A DNA stretch of 64,000 nt. Origin: Saccharina japonica. Lineage: Eukaryota > Sar > Phaeophyceae > Laminariales > Laminariaceae. Made by a program: the position numbers and the translations under genes. The DNA is taken from positions 101,951 to 165,950 of the forward strand of contig MEHQ01002684.1 in NCBI GenBank assembly GCA_008828725.1. Direction: 5' to 3'. The notes beneath the pieces were generated by a model that ran no database searches, was not told where the DNA came from, and worked only from the letters and a program-made list of their open reading frames with translations. Shown piece after piece: positions 33,896-44,406 of the stretch; within the stretch, counting starts at the first letter, position 1; each line of letters begins with the position of its first letter.

Positions 33896-34302
33896 GCCGG
33901 TCGCCCCGGTGGTCTAACAGGTAGCCACGAAGCCAGTTACGTTGGAAGTCGAGGGTTCGAGTCTCCGCGTACGTATGGAGATTTTTATTATAAAATGACA
34001 CCAACTGTCGAGAGCGCATATCACAGCGAGGGTAAGCACGATTCGACGAAAGTCGAGGGGAAAAAATGCTGAAATATTCTCGCGATAAAAATGCAAGGCA
34101 AGCACAGTAGTAGTGGGGGAGGAGGGAGAAGCAAAATGTTGAAATATTCTCGCGATAAAAGTGCAAGGCAAGCACAGTAGTGGGGGAGGAGGGAGAAGAG
34201 CCCACGTTGTGTGACCCTGAATCTGAGTTACGACAATATATGATACTATAGGACGGAGAGAGGAAGAAAGGGCGAAGATAATACCTTAGTAAATAGGACG
34301 GG
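33896..34302 (+). mobile_element. tRNA-derived SINE with internal duplication
   Basis: Same head as the SINE at 28,267 (GCCGGTCGCCCCGGTGGTCT, B box GGTTCGAGTCT). The body segment holding ATATTCTCGCGATAAAA and GCAAGGCAAGCACAGTAG is present twice in tandem (about 34,068-34,199). The tail is AATACCTTAGTAAATAGGACG. Confidence 0.82.
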
Positions 34303-34759
34303 AAACCTAAATTAAAAACAAAACTCGGGATGTCCCCATCTTCGGGACTATATTTCCCAATCCACGGCTTTGTTTGTGGCAATAGGAAGGCCATGGATGA
34401 TGTATAAATTTCGCTGATAAAAGAAAGTAATGTCTTCGTGGGATGCATGATTTTTCGCCTATTTCATTGCCATATTATGTGGCTGAAACAAAGTATGACA
34501 TGTGCCCAAGTACGACCTATTGCCTTGCATGATATCTGCCTAAATCCACTGTTGTTGTCGGAAAAATAAATCGAACCCCCATCAAACCATAAAAAGGCCA
34601 AGCGAATCGTTCATACACCTTTCAAAATAGCTCGTATAATACCAGTATGCGATTGGGGCCTCAAGGGGGATAAAACAACGATCTGGCCATTTTGGTCGAT
34701 TGGATCTCAGATCAGGGCTTTTCCGCGGTGTATTTTGACAAACAGAATCAGCTACTGAG

Positions 34760-34990
34760 AGCTACGAGTACAGCAAAGTGGGCAAGCGAAATTCGATGCG
34801 GGTCGACGAGGGAAAGAGAGGGCTGAAGTGTTCTCGCGATGAAACATCAAATAACGACCCATTGTGGAGAGAAGGGAGAAGCGACTACTTTGTGACCCTG
34901 GATCTGAGTAACGACTTATAATATGAATATATAGGGATACAGAAAATAAGAGCGAAGACGAATAAATGGGATTCGTAGAAGAAAAACCCA
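34760..34990 (+). repeat. SINE body fragment
   Basis: Diverged body without the tRNA-like head: GTCGACGAGGGAAAGAGAG, GTTCTCGCGATGAAACA, TTTGTGACCCTGGATCTGAG and the AATAAATGGGATTCG tail. Confidence 0.6.
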
Positions 34991-35623
34991 AAGAATGGTA
35001 CCTAGATGTACGTCGCACCTGTGGAACAACTCGAACTCTCAAACTACTTTTTTTTTAATATATTTTTGTGAAAATGTGATCGCACGGAGAATGTTAGTTA
35101 GTGTACGGGGCATAGTCAATCAACCGCTCTGGCAGGGCGTTAGCTGTCCCAGAGCGGCATATCCAATGAACCGCTTCGGCAGTGCCTTGGCAAGCCCAGC
35201 GGGTAGCAAAAATACAAATTTATAGCTGGTACGTGACTAAAACAAAAGATAAAAACCCTACGAAAACACGGAAGGACAGAAAACAAAGGCGAAAAGCGAC
35301 CACGACAAAATTAAAACAAGTAACTCGACGAGTATATCATCGCTGTCGTGTCCCCTTGGAATAATTGCGACAGGCAATAATACACCACCCAAAGAAAACG
35401 AAGGCAGCGACAGAAAGAACCACCAAGGGAAATACGGGGAAAAAACAAAAACGGAAAAGACCACTCGCTTCTCTATGTATCCTCGCTCTATATATAGTGT
35501 GGGTCTACTCCGAGGGTCTCTGCCCAACGTCCTCTCGACTTTCGTGGTATTTTAGTCATTTATCGGCCCACCTCTCCTATTGTTAGAGTAACCTGGTTCA
35601 GGTTAGGCTATCGCGTCATATTG
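34991..35623. other. AT-rich intergenic stretch, no gene seen
   Basis: Purine-rich AAAACAAA/GAAAG sequence. One hairpin of the CCGCTCTGG...CCAGAGCGG type is near 35,124-35,156. Open frames are Lys/Arg- or Phe-rich composition artefacts. Confidence 0.4.
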
Positions 35624-35939
35624 TACAGTACCGGCCCTCTCATAAGAAAGTAGCTCAGTAGAAAGTCAGCCTTAAAATTTGGAAAAACTGAGAAAGCTCT
35701 CAGCCTAGTCACTGCCTAAGTTTTTAAGAAAGTTGACCACTTCCCGTGGCTGGCCTGGGCCCAAGACTCCCATGTCACCACTGCCCCCAGATGGCTTGAC
35801 AGCAGCAGACGTTTTACAGTAGCAGTACAATAGTACGTACTGTACAGCGGTAGATTTGTTTTTAATATTTGTTTCCCAGTTTTTTTTCAAATTTTCCCCC
35901 TTCTTTTCCTGAAAACAATATCACCCCCGGGCCCAAGGG

Positions 35940-36212
35940 CGCACAAAAAAAGAGAAAACGACACCACACTCCTCGGAAGGTCAGAAGGAAAACAAACCGG
36001 ATCGCTGTGATCACAGGACGAAATGAGCGAAAACCATTTTGTTTTCGCTTTTTGTTCCTTTTCACTTGGTTTTAGAGACCCCCCCTATCTTGTTTCGCTG
36101 GTGGGGGCCGGGGGGAGATGGGGTGGGGGCGGTCATTAAACAAAAAGTTGACTTATTGTTTCCTGGGATCACAACGATCCGGGTTTTCCCTCCAATATAG
36201 GGGGGGGGGGGG
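35940..36212 (+). mobile_element. Truncated relative of the 310-bp GGTGCAC element
   Basis: Matches 14,467-14,740 closely (GAAAACGACACCACAC, CGGATCGCTGTGATCACAGG, ACGAAATGAGC, the TTGGTTTTAGAGACCCCCC segment, a CTTATTGTTT segment and a final G-run), but the right TIR is replaced by other sequence. The left end reads GCGCACAAAAAAAG. Nested in the 2.2-kb transposon. Confidence 0.7.
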
Positions 36213-36406
36213 TAGTGGTAGTGGGGTATCTGGGATTCAGATCCGCGCGCATCCTTGCCGGGCCCCTAAAAAAACCTGGTGAACAAGGCGGGCAGGTGAC
36301 TCCCTGCTGTATGGTATTGTTCACCGTCCTTTGTCAAGGACGCTGCGGCCGTTCTCTCCGTTAAGACCCGGTTGGCTAGCCTGAAGCACACTGACTGGTG
36401 CATTGA

Positions 36407-37321
36407 CCACTGACCAGTTTCAGCCTTGAAAGGCACAAGCCAAAGAGGGTTTGGTCACAGATCAAGTCTTCGAGAATCTGCACAGACGAGATCCAGCCTA
36501 TAGAGGCCGGCTATGGGCGCCTTTTTAAGGTGCACGCGGGCAAGGCCCTCAACAAATGTCTAATGGATGCTGACCAGTTGGAGTTGTGGGAGTCAAATAA
36601 GCTGACGGCATCCCAGCGTAGGAATTTGATCACGCAATTGGTCGGCGAAGCTGCGAAGAAAATCGACATCGAGATGGGCGTCGACTATTATCGCAGGCGC
36701 CTGTTCGAGAAGACTGGCCTAGCGATAACGGCAGACGGAAGCGATGATAACCTCACCAACCGTGAAGGTATGGAGGGGGATATCTCCTTCCTGGACGCGG
36801 TGAGCAAGCCTGAGCCGTTTGAGGATGTGCTGCCGGCCTCGGCTGCTCCTGCCGACGAGGAACACCCGCCAGGCTCGAGCAACGAGGACGATGACTCGGA
36901 CAAGGAAGGGGGCGGGAGCCGCAGTGGCCCGAACGACGAACTTACAACTCTGGACGTCGACGATGACCTCGCCGAAGGCGAGGAGCCCCTGCCCCTCGAA
37001 ATCCCCACGAGGTACGCCCTGGTAAGCTGAGCACCTACCGCACTCACCGCGGCACTCGTGATGCGGCCGATATTGCTGCGGTTGGGTATCGGGTGGCTCA
37101 AGGGGACTATCACGCGGCAGTCTCAAGCGCGCACCCGCCACTTCTACGACCACAGAGTGTTTCTCGACCGCGACGGCAGCACACACAGTGTGAAGCTCCC
37201 GTCGGCCAAGTACTCGGTGGACGGCTCGTCGACGGAGGGATCTTGGGCGCTGCTCGAGAACCTTGCTCACGGCGTTGAGTGTGACAAAGAAAGCCAGGAG
37301 AAGGCGGGGGGGGGGTTATGA
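36407..37321 (+). pseudogene. pogo-type (DDE_1-like) transposase C-terminal fragment, frameshifted
   Basis: An open frame without its own ATG start runs from 36,407 to the stop near 37,028. It includes the stretch TDEIQPIEAGYGRLF (about 36,482-36,527), which resembles the conserved C-terminal part of DDE_1/CENP-B/jerky transposases just after the catalytic aspartates. The text LELWESNKLTASQRRNLITQ follows. An acidic, low-complexity segment comes next (about 36,850-37,000). After the stop, another frame (37,058-37,321) has a FYDHRVFLDRDGST-type segment ending in GSWALLENL, which I read as the continuing C-terminus after a frameshift. The N-terminal DNA-binding part and the catalytic triad are not visible. 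Family call is from motif recall only. Confidence 0.5.
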
Positions 37322-37853
37322 GGAAGAGGATGAGGAAGAAGGTGAAGAACAGTAAGAGGACGAAGAAGAGGATGGAGTCGACGGTGCTGAGCCCGTCGAG
37401 AGAGCGAAAGGGAAATCCCGGGCCAAGCCCAAGCGTGTCGCCTTGGGTGGGGGGGTGGCGTCGACCGCACGGTCTAGTAGCAGGGCTTGCATGCCAAACG
37501 CGCGTCTAACAGACCAGTAAACCTTTGCAGTACAATAGCCCGGGGAGAGGGTTTGCTGGATATATTTCGTGTGGGCCCCGAACCGGACTACCATTGAGTA
37601 GCGAGGGCGTGGCCTGGCCTAGTTTGCCGCTGTGGGTGCGGGCGATGATGCTGTACTCTCATACATGGATAAAGCAAAACGACAATCATGCGCGCGGAAA
37701 GATGCTTGTGCACTACTACTGTAGTAGGGAAAACGCATTTTCGGGGACCGAAATAGGAAAGTGCAACATAAGAAAGTGTGCTTTCGCGTGCGTCCAGAGT
37801 TAGAAAGTCAGCCTAAGCCCGATTTCTGGTTTCTTGTGAGAGGGCCGGTACCG

Positions 37854-38997
37854 TACGCCCGTGAATGCACTTGCAAATGTGTTTTGGATGAAAGGCATGC
37901 TATTACTCAGGCATTCGCAAGATCAGATGTACCGGTTTCACGGGGTGTGGAGTAGTTTTAGTTTTGTTTGTTTCTCTCTTGTTATTTCCATTTTCTTTTT
38001 TTCCATTGGATTCATGCCATTTTCTCTTGGCTGAGGTGTACGATGTGCCACAGCAGATGTTGAAATGTTAGTGTTGGACACCGTACGGAAACGATCGATG
38101 TATCGTTCGTAAGATTGTCCAACTTTAAAAAAAAAAAAACTGTATCTCGATAAAAGTTTCGATAATTCGATAAACGATTACGATGCCATAAAACGATAAA
38201 ACGCCTGACGCCTTCCTGGGGGATAGGGACTAAAGCAGCTACCTATACCAGGGTAATATCATACAAAGGATATAAACTATATACGTGTACGAGTAACACT
38301 ATCTAATTGCCGAGATGATATACGAAATATACACCTGATACACCGCAGAACAGGATACCTAGTGTATTAAGAAAACGAATAAGAAAGGCAGGATGAAATT
38401 ATCAGGGAAACATGAACCTCGGGAGTCGTTGCACTGAAAGTAGCGTATAACGCACCCATTATCAAAATAGGAAATCTAACCATGGCGAGCTTTCTTGTTT
38501 CCTAGTCCTGCACTACTACCGTATGTTGATTATAGTAAAACTACGACTGCTGCTGATGCTGGCTTATTTAGTATTTACCGGTATATGTGTATGGTGTTTT
38601 ATCATGGTATACTCAGCTGAGCTATACCGCCTGCATATATGTGACTATGTAGCTCACAGCAGGAGGAGTACAGCAGCACGGCATACCGGTACATATCAAG
38701 AAAACGGCCAAAACAAAGGCAGGCCTAGGATCGTTGCGTAACAGTTAATCAAGAAATTTGGGAATTGTTGTACTGGACTTAGTGTATAACACACCTATTA
38801 ATACCACCCAAGAAATACATCCCGGGCCAGCTTTGCACTTCTTATCAAGTGTTTTGTACTTGTATACGAACGAAACCCTACACTAATGATAGCGGCTAGT
38901 GGTGTCAATATGTATTTATGCATACATATATAATATACGTATAGCAAGGTATCCGGTGCCATGCCAAGCAATATAGCCGACGTAACCTATATAGCGA
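37854..38997. repeat. AT-rich stretch with two MITE relics
   Basis: 38,360-38,530 and 38,690-38,880 each follow the order AGAAAACG..AAGGCAGG, GTCGTTGCA or TTGTTGTACTG, AGTGTATAACRCACC, then a GGCGAGCTT or GGCCAGCTT segment. This parallels the 40,585 element but without clean ends. 38,523-38,741 gives a hydrophobic open frame that I do not call a gene. Confidence 0.45.
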
Positions 38998-39338
38998 GCC
39001 GGTCGCCCCGGTGGTCTAACTGGTAGCCACGAAGCCTGTAGGCCCGGATGTCGAGGGTTCGATTCTCCCCATGGAGGTTTTTATTCTCAAATGACACCGT
39101 CTGTCGAGAGCGCATATTATAGCGTAGGTAAGCAAAATTCGACGAGAGTTGACGAGGGAAGAAAGTGCTGAAATATTCTCACGATAAAAATGCAAGGCAA
39201 GAACCGTAGTGGGGGAGGAGGGAGATGAGCCTACTTTGTGACCCCGGATCTGAGTTACGACTAGGGAGGGAGAAAGACGGAAGTGCGAAGATAATAAATG
39301 GGATGGACAAAAAAAAATAAATAAATAAAAAATAACAA
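38998..39338 (+). mobile_element. tRNA-derived SINE, full length
   Basis: Very similar to the SINE at 28,267 along its whole length, including A box, B box (GGTTCGATTCT), the GACACCGTCTGTCGAGAGCG segment and tail ATAATAAATGGGATGGAC plus A-rich AAATAAATAAATAAA. Its similarity to the 28,267 copy suggests recent activity. Confidence 0.85.
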
Positions 39339-39525
39339 CACACAGGCAGTAGTGGCAGCTGGAGCAGAGCAGAAAGGAGGAGCGATCGTGATATTGTTAT
39401 GTTTATAAGTGCTGTCTTACACGGTAGGCCCGGTAACGAATAGAACCCCAACAAATGTAAAACCCATGCCCACAAAAAACGCACACAGGAGCTTTCCGGG
39501 ATTGGAACCTCCGACTTGTGCAGCA

Positions 39526-39652
39526 CAGGGAAATGAAGAAACCTTTGTATGTGTTGAACTATCTGATATAATATAATTATTTTAGTTCAGGGAAATGAAG
39601 AAACCTTTGTATGTGTTGAACTATCTGATATAATATAATTATTTTAGTTTGG
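39526..39652. repeat. Perfect tandem duplication, 72-bp unit
   Basis: CAGGGAAATGAAGAAACC starts at 39,526 and again at 39,598, and the units appear identical until just past 39,650. The lack of differences makes this a very recent duplication or an assembly artefact. The surrounding 39,339-40,109 holds no recognisable gene. Confidence 0.8.
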
Positions 39653-40109
39653 CCTATTATAGACTGATGTGTATCTCTACATACCAGGTATGTAAATGTA
39701 CACATGTCATCGGAAAAACTATATCTCTGCTGTTAAAAAAAAACAAAAAAAAACAGCACGCCCCCCCGGGAAGCGACACGAGCACGACCGAATCGTTAAC
39801 AATGTTATCGAAGTTATTTTGACCTTCTCGTATCGACACGTTTTGGTTTCGATACCCAACACCCAACACTACTATTAATAGTATAATGATGCGTATTCTA
39901 CTGCGTTATACATTTAATTTTGCGTATTATTTCCCCTGAGGTGTGCTTCCACCCCAGAGTCGCCCCTATGTTCTAGTTTCCTATATAGTGGTACCCTTGG
40001 ATGCTTGTAAAGGGTGGTTTCCGGGGTTAGCATCACACGTGGGCCGAACGTTTGAGTTATTTTGCGAAAAACGAAAACAAATAAATGGAATCGACTGCTG
40101 AACGTGCCT

Positions 40110-40310
40110 ATTAATAGTGGCGTGGCGCAACTCGATGAGAGTTGGCGACGGCAAAAAAAGGCAGAAGTATTCTCGAGTTAAACACGCAAGGCACAAACCG
40201 TGGTGGGGGAGGAGGCAGAAGAGCCTACTTTGTGACCCCGGATCTGAGTTTCGACAAGGAATGAGAGAAAACAAAGGCGATTTTTTAATAAATAGGATGA
40301 GAAAATACGA
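40110..40310 (+). repeat. SINE body fragment
   Basis: Contains CAACTCGATGAGAGTTGGCGA, a GTATTCTCGAGTTAAACACG segment, GTGGGGGAGGAGG and CCCCGGATCTGAGTTTCGAC in SINE order; the tRNA-like head is missing. Confidence 0.6.
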
Positions 40311-40429
40311 TAAAACAAAGTGGTTTGTTTTGACGCTCGAGAATTCCTCAAATTTTTCAGTTTTCATAAATCATCGACGTATTTTTAATAATTTTATTTT
40401 TAATCATCCGTAAGATATGGCCTAATCGA

Positions 40430-40578
40430 CAGCTGTCACAAATGAAAATAGTTTACAGTGTATTTTTTCACTGTGAGGGAACTTCATCTCTCACAATAAA
40501 AATAACAATATTTTCGAGTTTCATTCTCGTCGGAAAAACTATTCTCAAATAGGAGTATCGGCTGCTATCTGGTGTGTT
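40430..40578 (-). repeat. Partial copy of the AACAGCCG MITE, reversed
   Basis: ATAGTTTACAGTG near 40,448 is the reverse complement of a segment inside the 30,754 element. The TTCATTCTCGTCGGAAAAAC to ATCGGCTGCTATC end matches its terminus with several changes. Confidence 0.55.
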
Positions 40579-40584
40579 TGTATA

Positions 40585-40759
40585 CAGTACAGGACACCTA
40601 ATAAGAAACAAGCTAAAAAGAAAGCCAGGCTGGGATTTCGAGGGAAATAATAAATGATGGAGTCGTTATCTTGTATTTAGTGTATAAAACACCCTCACTC
40701 AAATAAGAAACCCAGCCTGGCCCGATTTCCTGTTTCTTATTAGGTGTCCTGTACTGCTG
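40585..40759. mobile_element. 175-bp TA-flanked MITE related to the 2.2-kb pogo-type element
   Basis: The ends are inverted copies of CAGTACAGGACACCTAATAA, continuing into GAAACA(A/G)G; the right end has one extra CAG triplet. TA flanks both sides. Read from its right end, the sequence continues GGAAATCGGGCCAGGCTGG, which parallels the right subterminal part of the 35,626-37,853 transposon. A fragment of the same element lies at 43,441-43,545. Confidence 0.7.
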
Positions 40760-41545
40760 TATCCAAGAAATAGTATTGATGTATACAAAAATTCGATTTA
40801 GTTTTTTTCAGAAGCCGCAAATACTATTGTTTTTGTGTTTTGACCGAAGTGTCCCCTTAATGTGGGAACAACAACAAGTCATTTCCTATATACGAATACT
40901 CGTACTTCTCTAATCGTCGTCGTGGTTAGACCCGTCCTAGCTGTTGGCTGCAATTTTAAGCATACATCCCCATGTGTTATTCAAACTCTTCAGTCCTCGC
41001 GCCTATATCAACCCGGTCACTGCCGATGCAGTGCTGCTACTTTAGTCTGGTAATTTTACATACCGATGGTTGCGCTGTCCTTTGTGACCCGAGCCACCTA
41101 AGCTCAGATGCCTCGCGCGTCGTTTCTTTCCCGTGGTTGTTTTCTTCCTCCTTTTCCCCTCTCTACCAGATTTTTGATGAGTCCAGCGGTCTTCGCGTAG
41201 TCGAAAACTACGGATGCGCTTGTCGCCTTCTGGGCGTATGTGGTAGGAGGCCACCTATCTACTGAATGCTGTTACTCCTGCCCCTTCGAGCTGTGCTTCC
41301 CGCCACGACCTGTTACAGTAAGTGCTGCCCTGGCAACCTCTGTCCGAGCTAACTACCAGATACTGGAACCATAACTGCCGTGAATCAAGTTGTTAGAGGC
41401 AACAAGTATGACACCAAACGTCAGTGTGTGCTCGGTTTTTCTATACGCGTCGACATCGAGCACCTGTCGACGGGTAGAAATGTAGAAATACCGTTTTGAT
41501 GAAGAACACACACAGCAGTGTCCATGCCGGTTCTTCATCCTATTT
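40760..41545. other. Unique sequence before duplication copy B; no gene recognised
   Basis: Has several open frames of 60-97 codons without recognisable motifs. Similarity to the left part of the window starts at about 41,546, inside a family R segment (ACAAGAACGGTGGGAATGAG). Confidence 0.4.
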
Positions 41546-42673
41546 ACAAGAACGGTGGGAATGAGGAGCGTGACAGACGCCTTCAAGTGGTCAAACTCCT
41601 AACTGCATTAAGCTACTGCGTTGGCGGCTCTTCTCTTTTTGCTGTGTTCCTGCAATTAATTGTCATTGATGGGATCGTTTTTTATTCTAAGCGATTTGGG
41701 TCAGCACATAAACCTTTTTTTACTGACCGGCAGGTAATTGATGGGTGTGCGTGGTGGGTGAGAGATTTACTGGGTTGGTCGGTTGGTCCCTGGGCTGGTA
41801 GTCCCACAATCACCAACACCACCCACCAACATTTACTGTTAATTAAGCGATGCGTGTCAGCGCAAAAACCTTGTACGAGTACAGAGAAAAATGTACCAGT
41901 AAACAAATACATCTGAATCATTTCATAATTCGTTTTTGTTGTATGATCTTTTTGCTCGTATTTTGTAAAAAGTGGGTAGTAAGTGGATCACTGGGCTGTG
42001 TGTGTTGGTGCATATTATATAGAAACGACGAAAACTGGCAGGGCATCATGTATGTGTACTATTAATACTACAATGCTGTGTACTGGGCAGGTCAAATACG
42101 TACGTAGGTGCAGGTATAATAATAAAAAGAAAAATGGTACAATGGTTCCAAGATCAAGTTATCGTAAAAAAATGAAACAAAATTAAGAAGGATAGCAGCA
42201 GCAGCGGCCGGAAACGTAGGGCATCATATTTGTGTACTCAGGAGGTCAAATACGTACGTTTGTGTTTGGTTTGTATTTTTCTGCATTATTTCATAACTCG
42301 TTCTGTTTTATTGTCTTTCTGTTACGTACGAAAACAAAAAAAATGGTAGAATGGTTCCAAGATCAAGTTATCGTAAAAAATGAAACAAAATTATAGAAGA
42401 AAAAAAATGTTTGCATAAACCGTACAGGTATCAGCAGCAGCAGCAGCAGATAATAAATGGGATGGACAAAAAAAAAAAAATGCTGCTGCTGCTGCTGTAC
42501 GAGTACGTACCAGGAATATGAGCCCAGCGGTGGTCTGGTGTGACTTATCACCTATACCATGCATCGAGGAGGCTGGGAGCACGAACTATACGACCAAGCT
42601 TAGCCATCTTAAAACCACGTTCACCAGCCACCACAAGCAACAAGCTTCTCGTGCTCCTGTTGCTCGGCTGGTG

Positions 42674-42871
42674 NNNNNNNNNNNNNNNNNNNNNNNNNNN
42701 NNNNNNNNNNNNNNNNNNNNNNNNNNNNNNNNNNNNNNNNNNNNNNNNNNNNNNNNNNNNNNNNNNNNNNNNNNNNNNNNNNNNNNNNNNNNNNNNNNNN
42801 NNNNNNNNNNNNNNNNNNNNNNNNNNNNNNNNNNNNNNNNNNNNNNNNNNNNNNNNNNNNNNNNNNNNNNN
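42674..42871. other. Assembly gap (198 N)
   Basis: Unknown bases inside a tandem-module region. The left flank ends in a GGT/CCA module (CTCGGCTGGTG). The right flank restarts at the CTG run that precedes the next module, so the missing sequence probably contains the rest of one module and the start of another. Actual length is unknown. Confidence 0.95.
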
Positions 42872-44040
42872 TGCTGCTGCTGCTGCACGAGTACGTACCA
42901 GGAATATGAGCCCAGCGGTGGTCTGGTGTGACTTATCACCTATACCATGCGTCGAGGAGGCTGGGAGCACGAACTATACGAACAAGCTTAGCCATCTTTA
43001 AACCACGTTCACCAGCCACCACAAGCAACAAGCCTCTCGTGCTCCTGTTGCTCAGCTGGTGGCGGTGGTGTTTGTGGTGTTCGTGGTGGTGGTGATGGTT
43101 GCTGGTACTACTATCGTTTTTCCGTGTTGCTGCTGGTGGTACCTGCGTTCCCGAGAAAGGAGAGCACAACAAGGCAAGCCACACCATCACACCACCACAC
43201 CACATGCTGCCACGACACCAACACCACCAGGACAGAGCTATTGCACGACTGCGCATCTTCCATATAGGTACTAGGTGGTAGTGGCGGTGCGGGTGGTGAT
43301 GGTGTTTGGTGGTGGTAGTGGTGGTGATGGTAGTGGTGATGTGGTGGTGGTGTGGCGTTGGTGTGGTGGTGGTGATGGGGTGTTTGGTGTGTTTTCTTGT
43401 GGTAATGCTCATCGTTGCTATTAATACGTACAACTGCTACAGTACAGGACACCTAATAAGAAACAGGAAATCTGGCCCAGGCTGGATTTCTTATTTGAGA
43501 GAGGGTGCTTTCTACATTAATTTCAAGACAACGACTCTTCAATTTCATATCTACGACCAAGCTTAGCCATCTTAGAACCACGTTCACCAGCCACCACAAG
43601 TGACAAGGTTCTCGTGCTCCTGTTGCTCGGCTGGTGGCGGTGGTGTTTGTGGTGTTCGTGGTGGTGGTGATGGTTGCTGGTACTACTGTCGTTTTTCCGT
43701 GTTGCTGCTGGTGGTACCTGCGTTCCCGAGAAAGGAGAGCACAACAAGGCAAGCCACACCATCACACCACCACACCACATGCTGCCACGACACCAACACC
43801 ACCAGGACAGAGCTATTGCACGACTGCGCATCTTCCATATAGCTACTAGGTGGTAGTGGCGGTGCGGGTGGTGATGGTGTTTGGTGGTGGTGGTGGTGGT
43901 GATGGTAGTGGTGGTGTGGTGGTGGTGTGGTGTTGGTGTGGTGGTGGTGATGGGGTGTTTGGTGTGTGTTCTTGTGGTAATACTCATCGTTGCTATTAAT
44001 ACGTACAACTGCTAGTTTGTATTATTCTGCATTATTTCTT
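42872..44040. repeat. Tandem GGT/CCA modules, two copies
   Basis: Modules at 43,015-43,440 and 43,562-44,015 are nearly identical to each other and to 2,985-3,410 in copy A. With the partial one left of the gap, copy B has at least three modules where copy A has one. They are separated by a MITE fragment (43,441-43,545). Confidence 0.75.
43441..43545. mobile_element. Fragment of the 175-bp TA-flanked MITE
   Basis: Starts CAGTACAGGACACCTAATAA and continues GAAACAGGAAATCTGGCCCA, matching the reverse complement of the right half of the 40,585-40,759 element; the other end is missing. Confidence 0.65.
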
Positions 44041-44406
44041 AACTCGTTCTGTTTTATTGTCTTTCTGTAGAGACAGGTCATACCAAAAACGAGGAATATT
44101 GTATTATTTCAGAACTCGTTCTGTTTTATTGTCTTTCTGTTGGCGCTATTATGACAGTCACTACCGCCTAGCTCTCCGATCTCGGCACGGCTTTCGACAC
44201 GAGCAGCACAGGACGGTCGGCACGAATACGGGGCCTCTAGCAGCCCCGAGCGTGTCTGAATCGGTTGCGTGTACGCGTCGCGCGCCAAAAAAAAGCACAA
44301 AAAAATGCAAAGCGAACGAGGGACGTGCAGACAGACGAGCAGACAGACAGACGAGCAGACAGACAGACAGACAGACAAACCTCACTATTAAGCAATCCAG
44401 TAAATA

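Larger units (their letters stand above)
35626..37853 (+). mobile_element. 2.2-kb pogo/Tc1-type DNA transposon, decayed
   Basis: The ends are inverted copies of CAGTACCGGCCCTCTCATAA (left 35,626; right ending 37,853, two or three mismatches). TA flanks both sides, as for Tc1/mariner/pogo transposons. A GAAAGTCAGCC word recurs inside both ends. It carries the transposase remnant at 36,407-37,321. The left third holds a nested fragment of the GGTGCAC element (35,940-36,212) and an expanded G-run at about 36,200. It is probably immobile, since most of the transposase is missing. Confidence 0.75.

Noticed and set aside
38523..38741. Hydrophobic 72-codon frame (+) resembling a membrane or signal segment
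   Set aside because: It lies in AT-rich sequence between MITE relics, has only a weak GTATAT donor and no domain.
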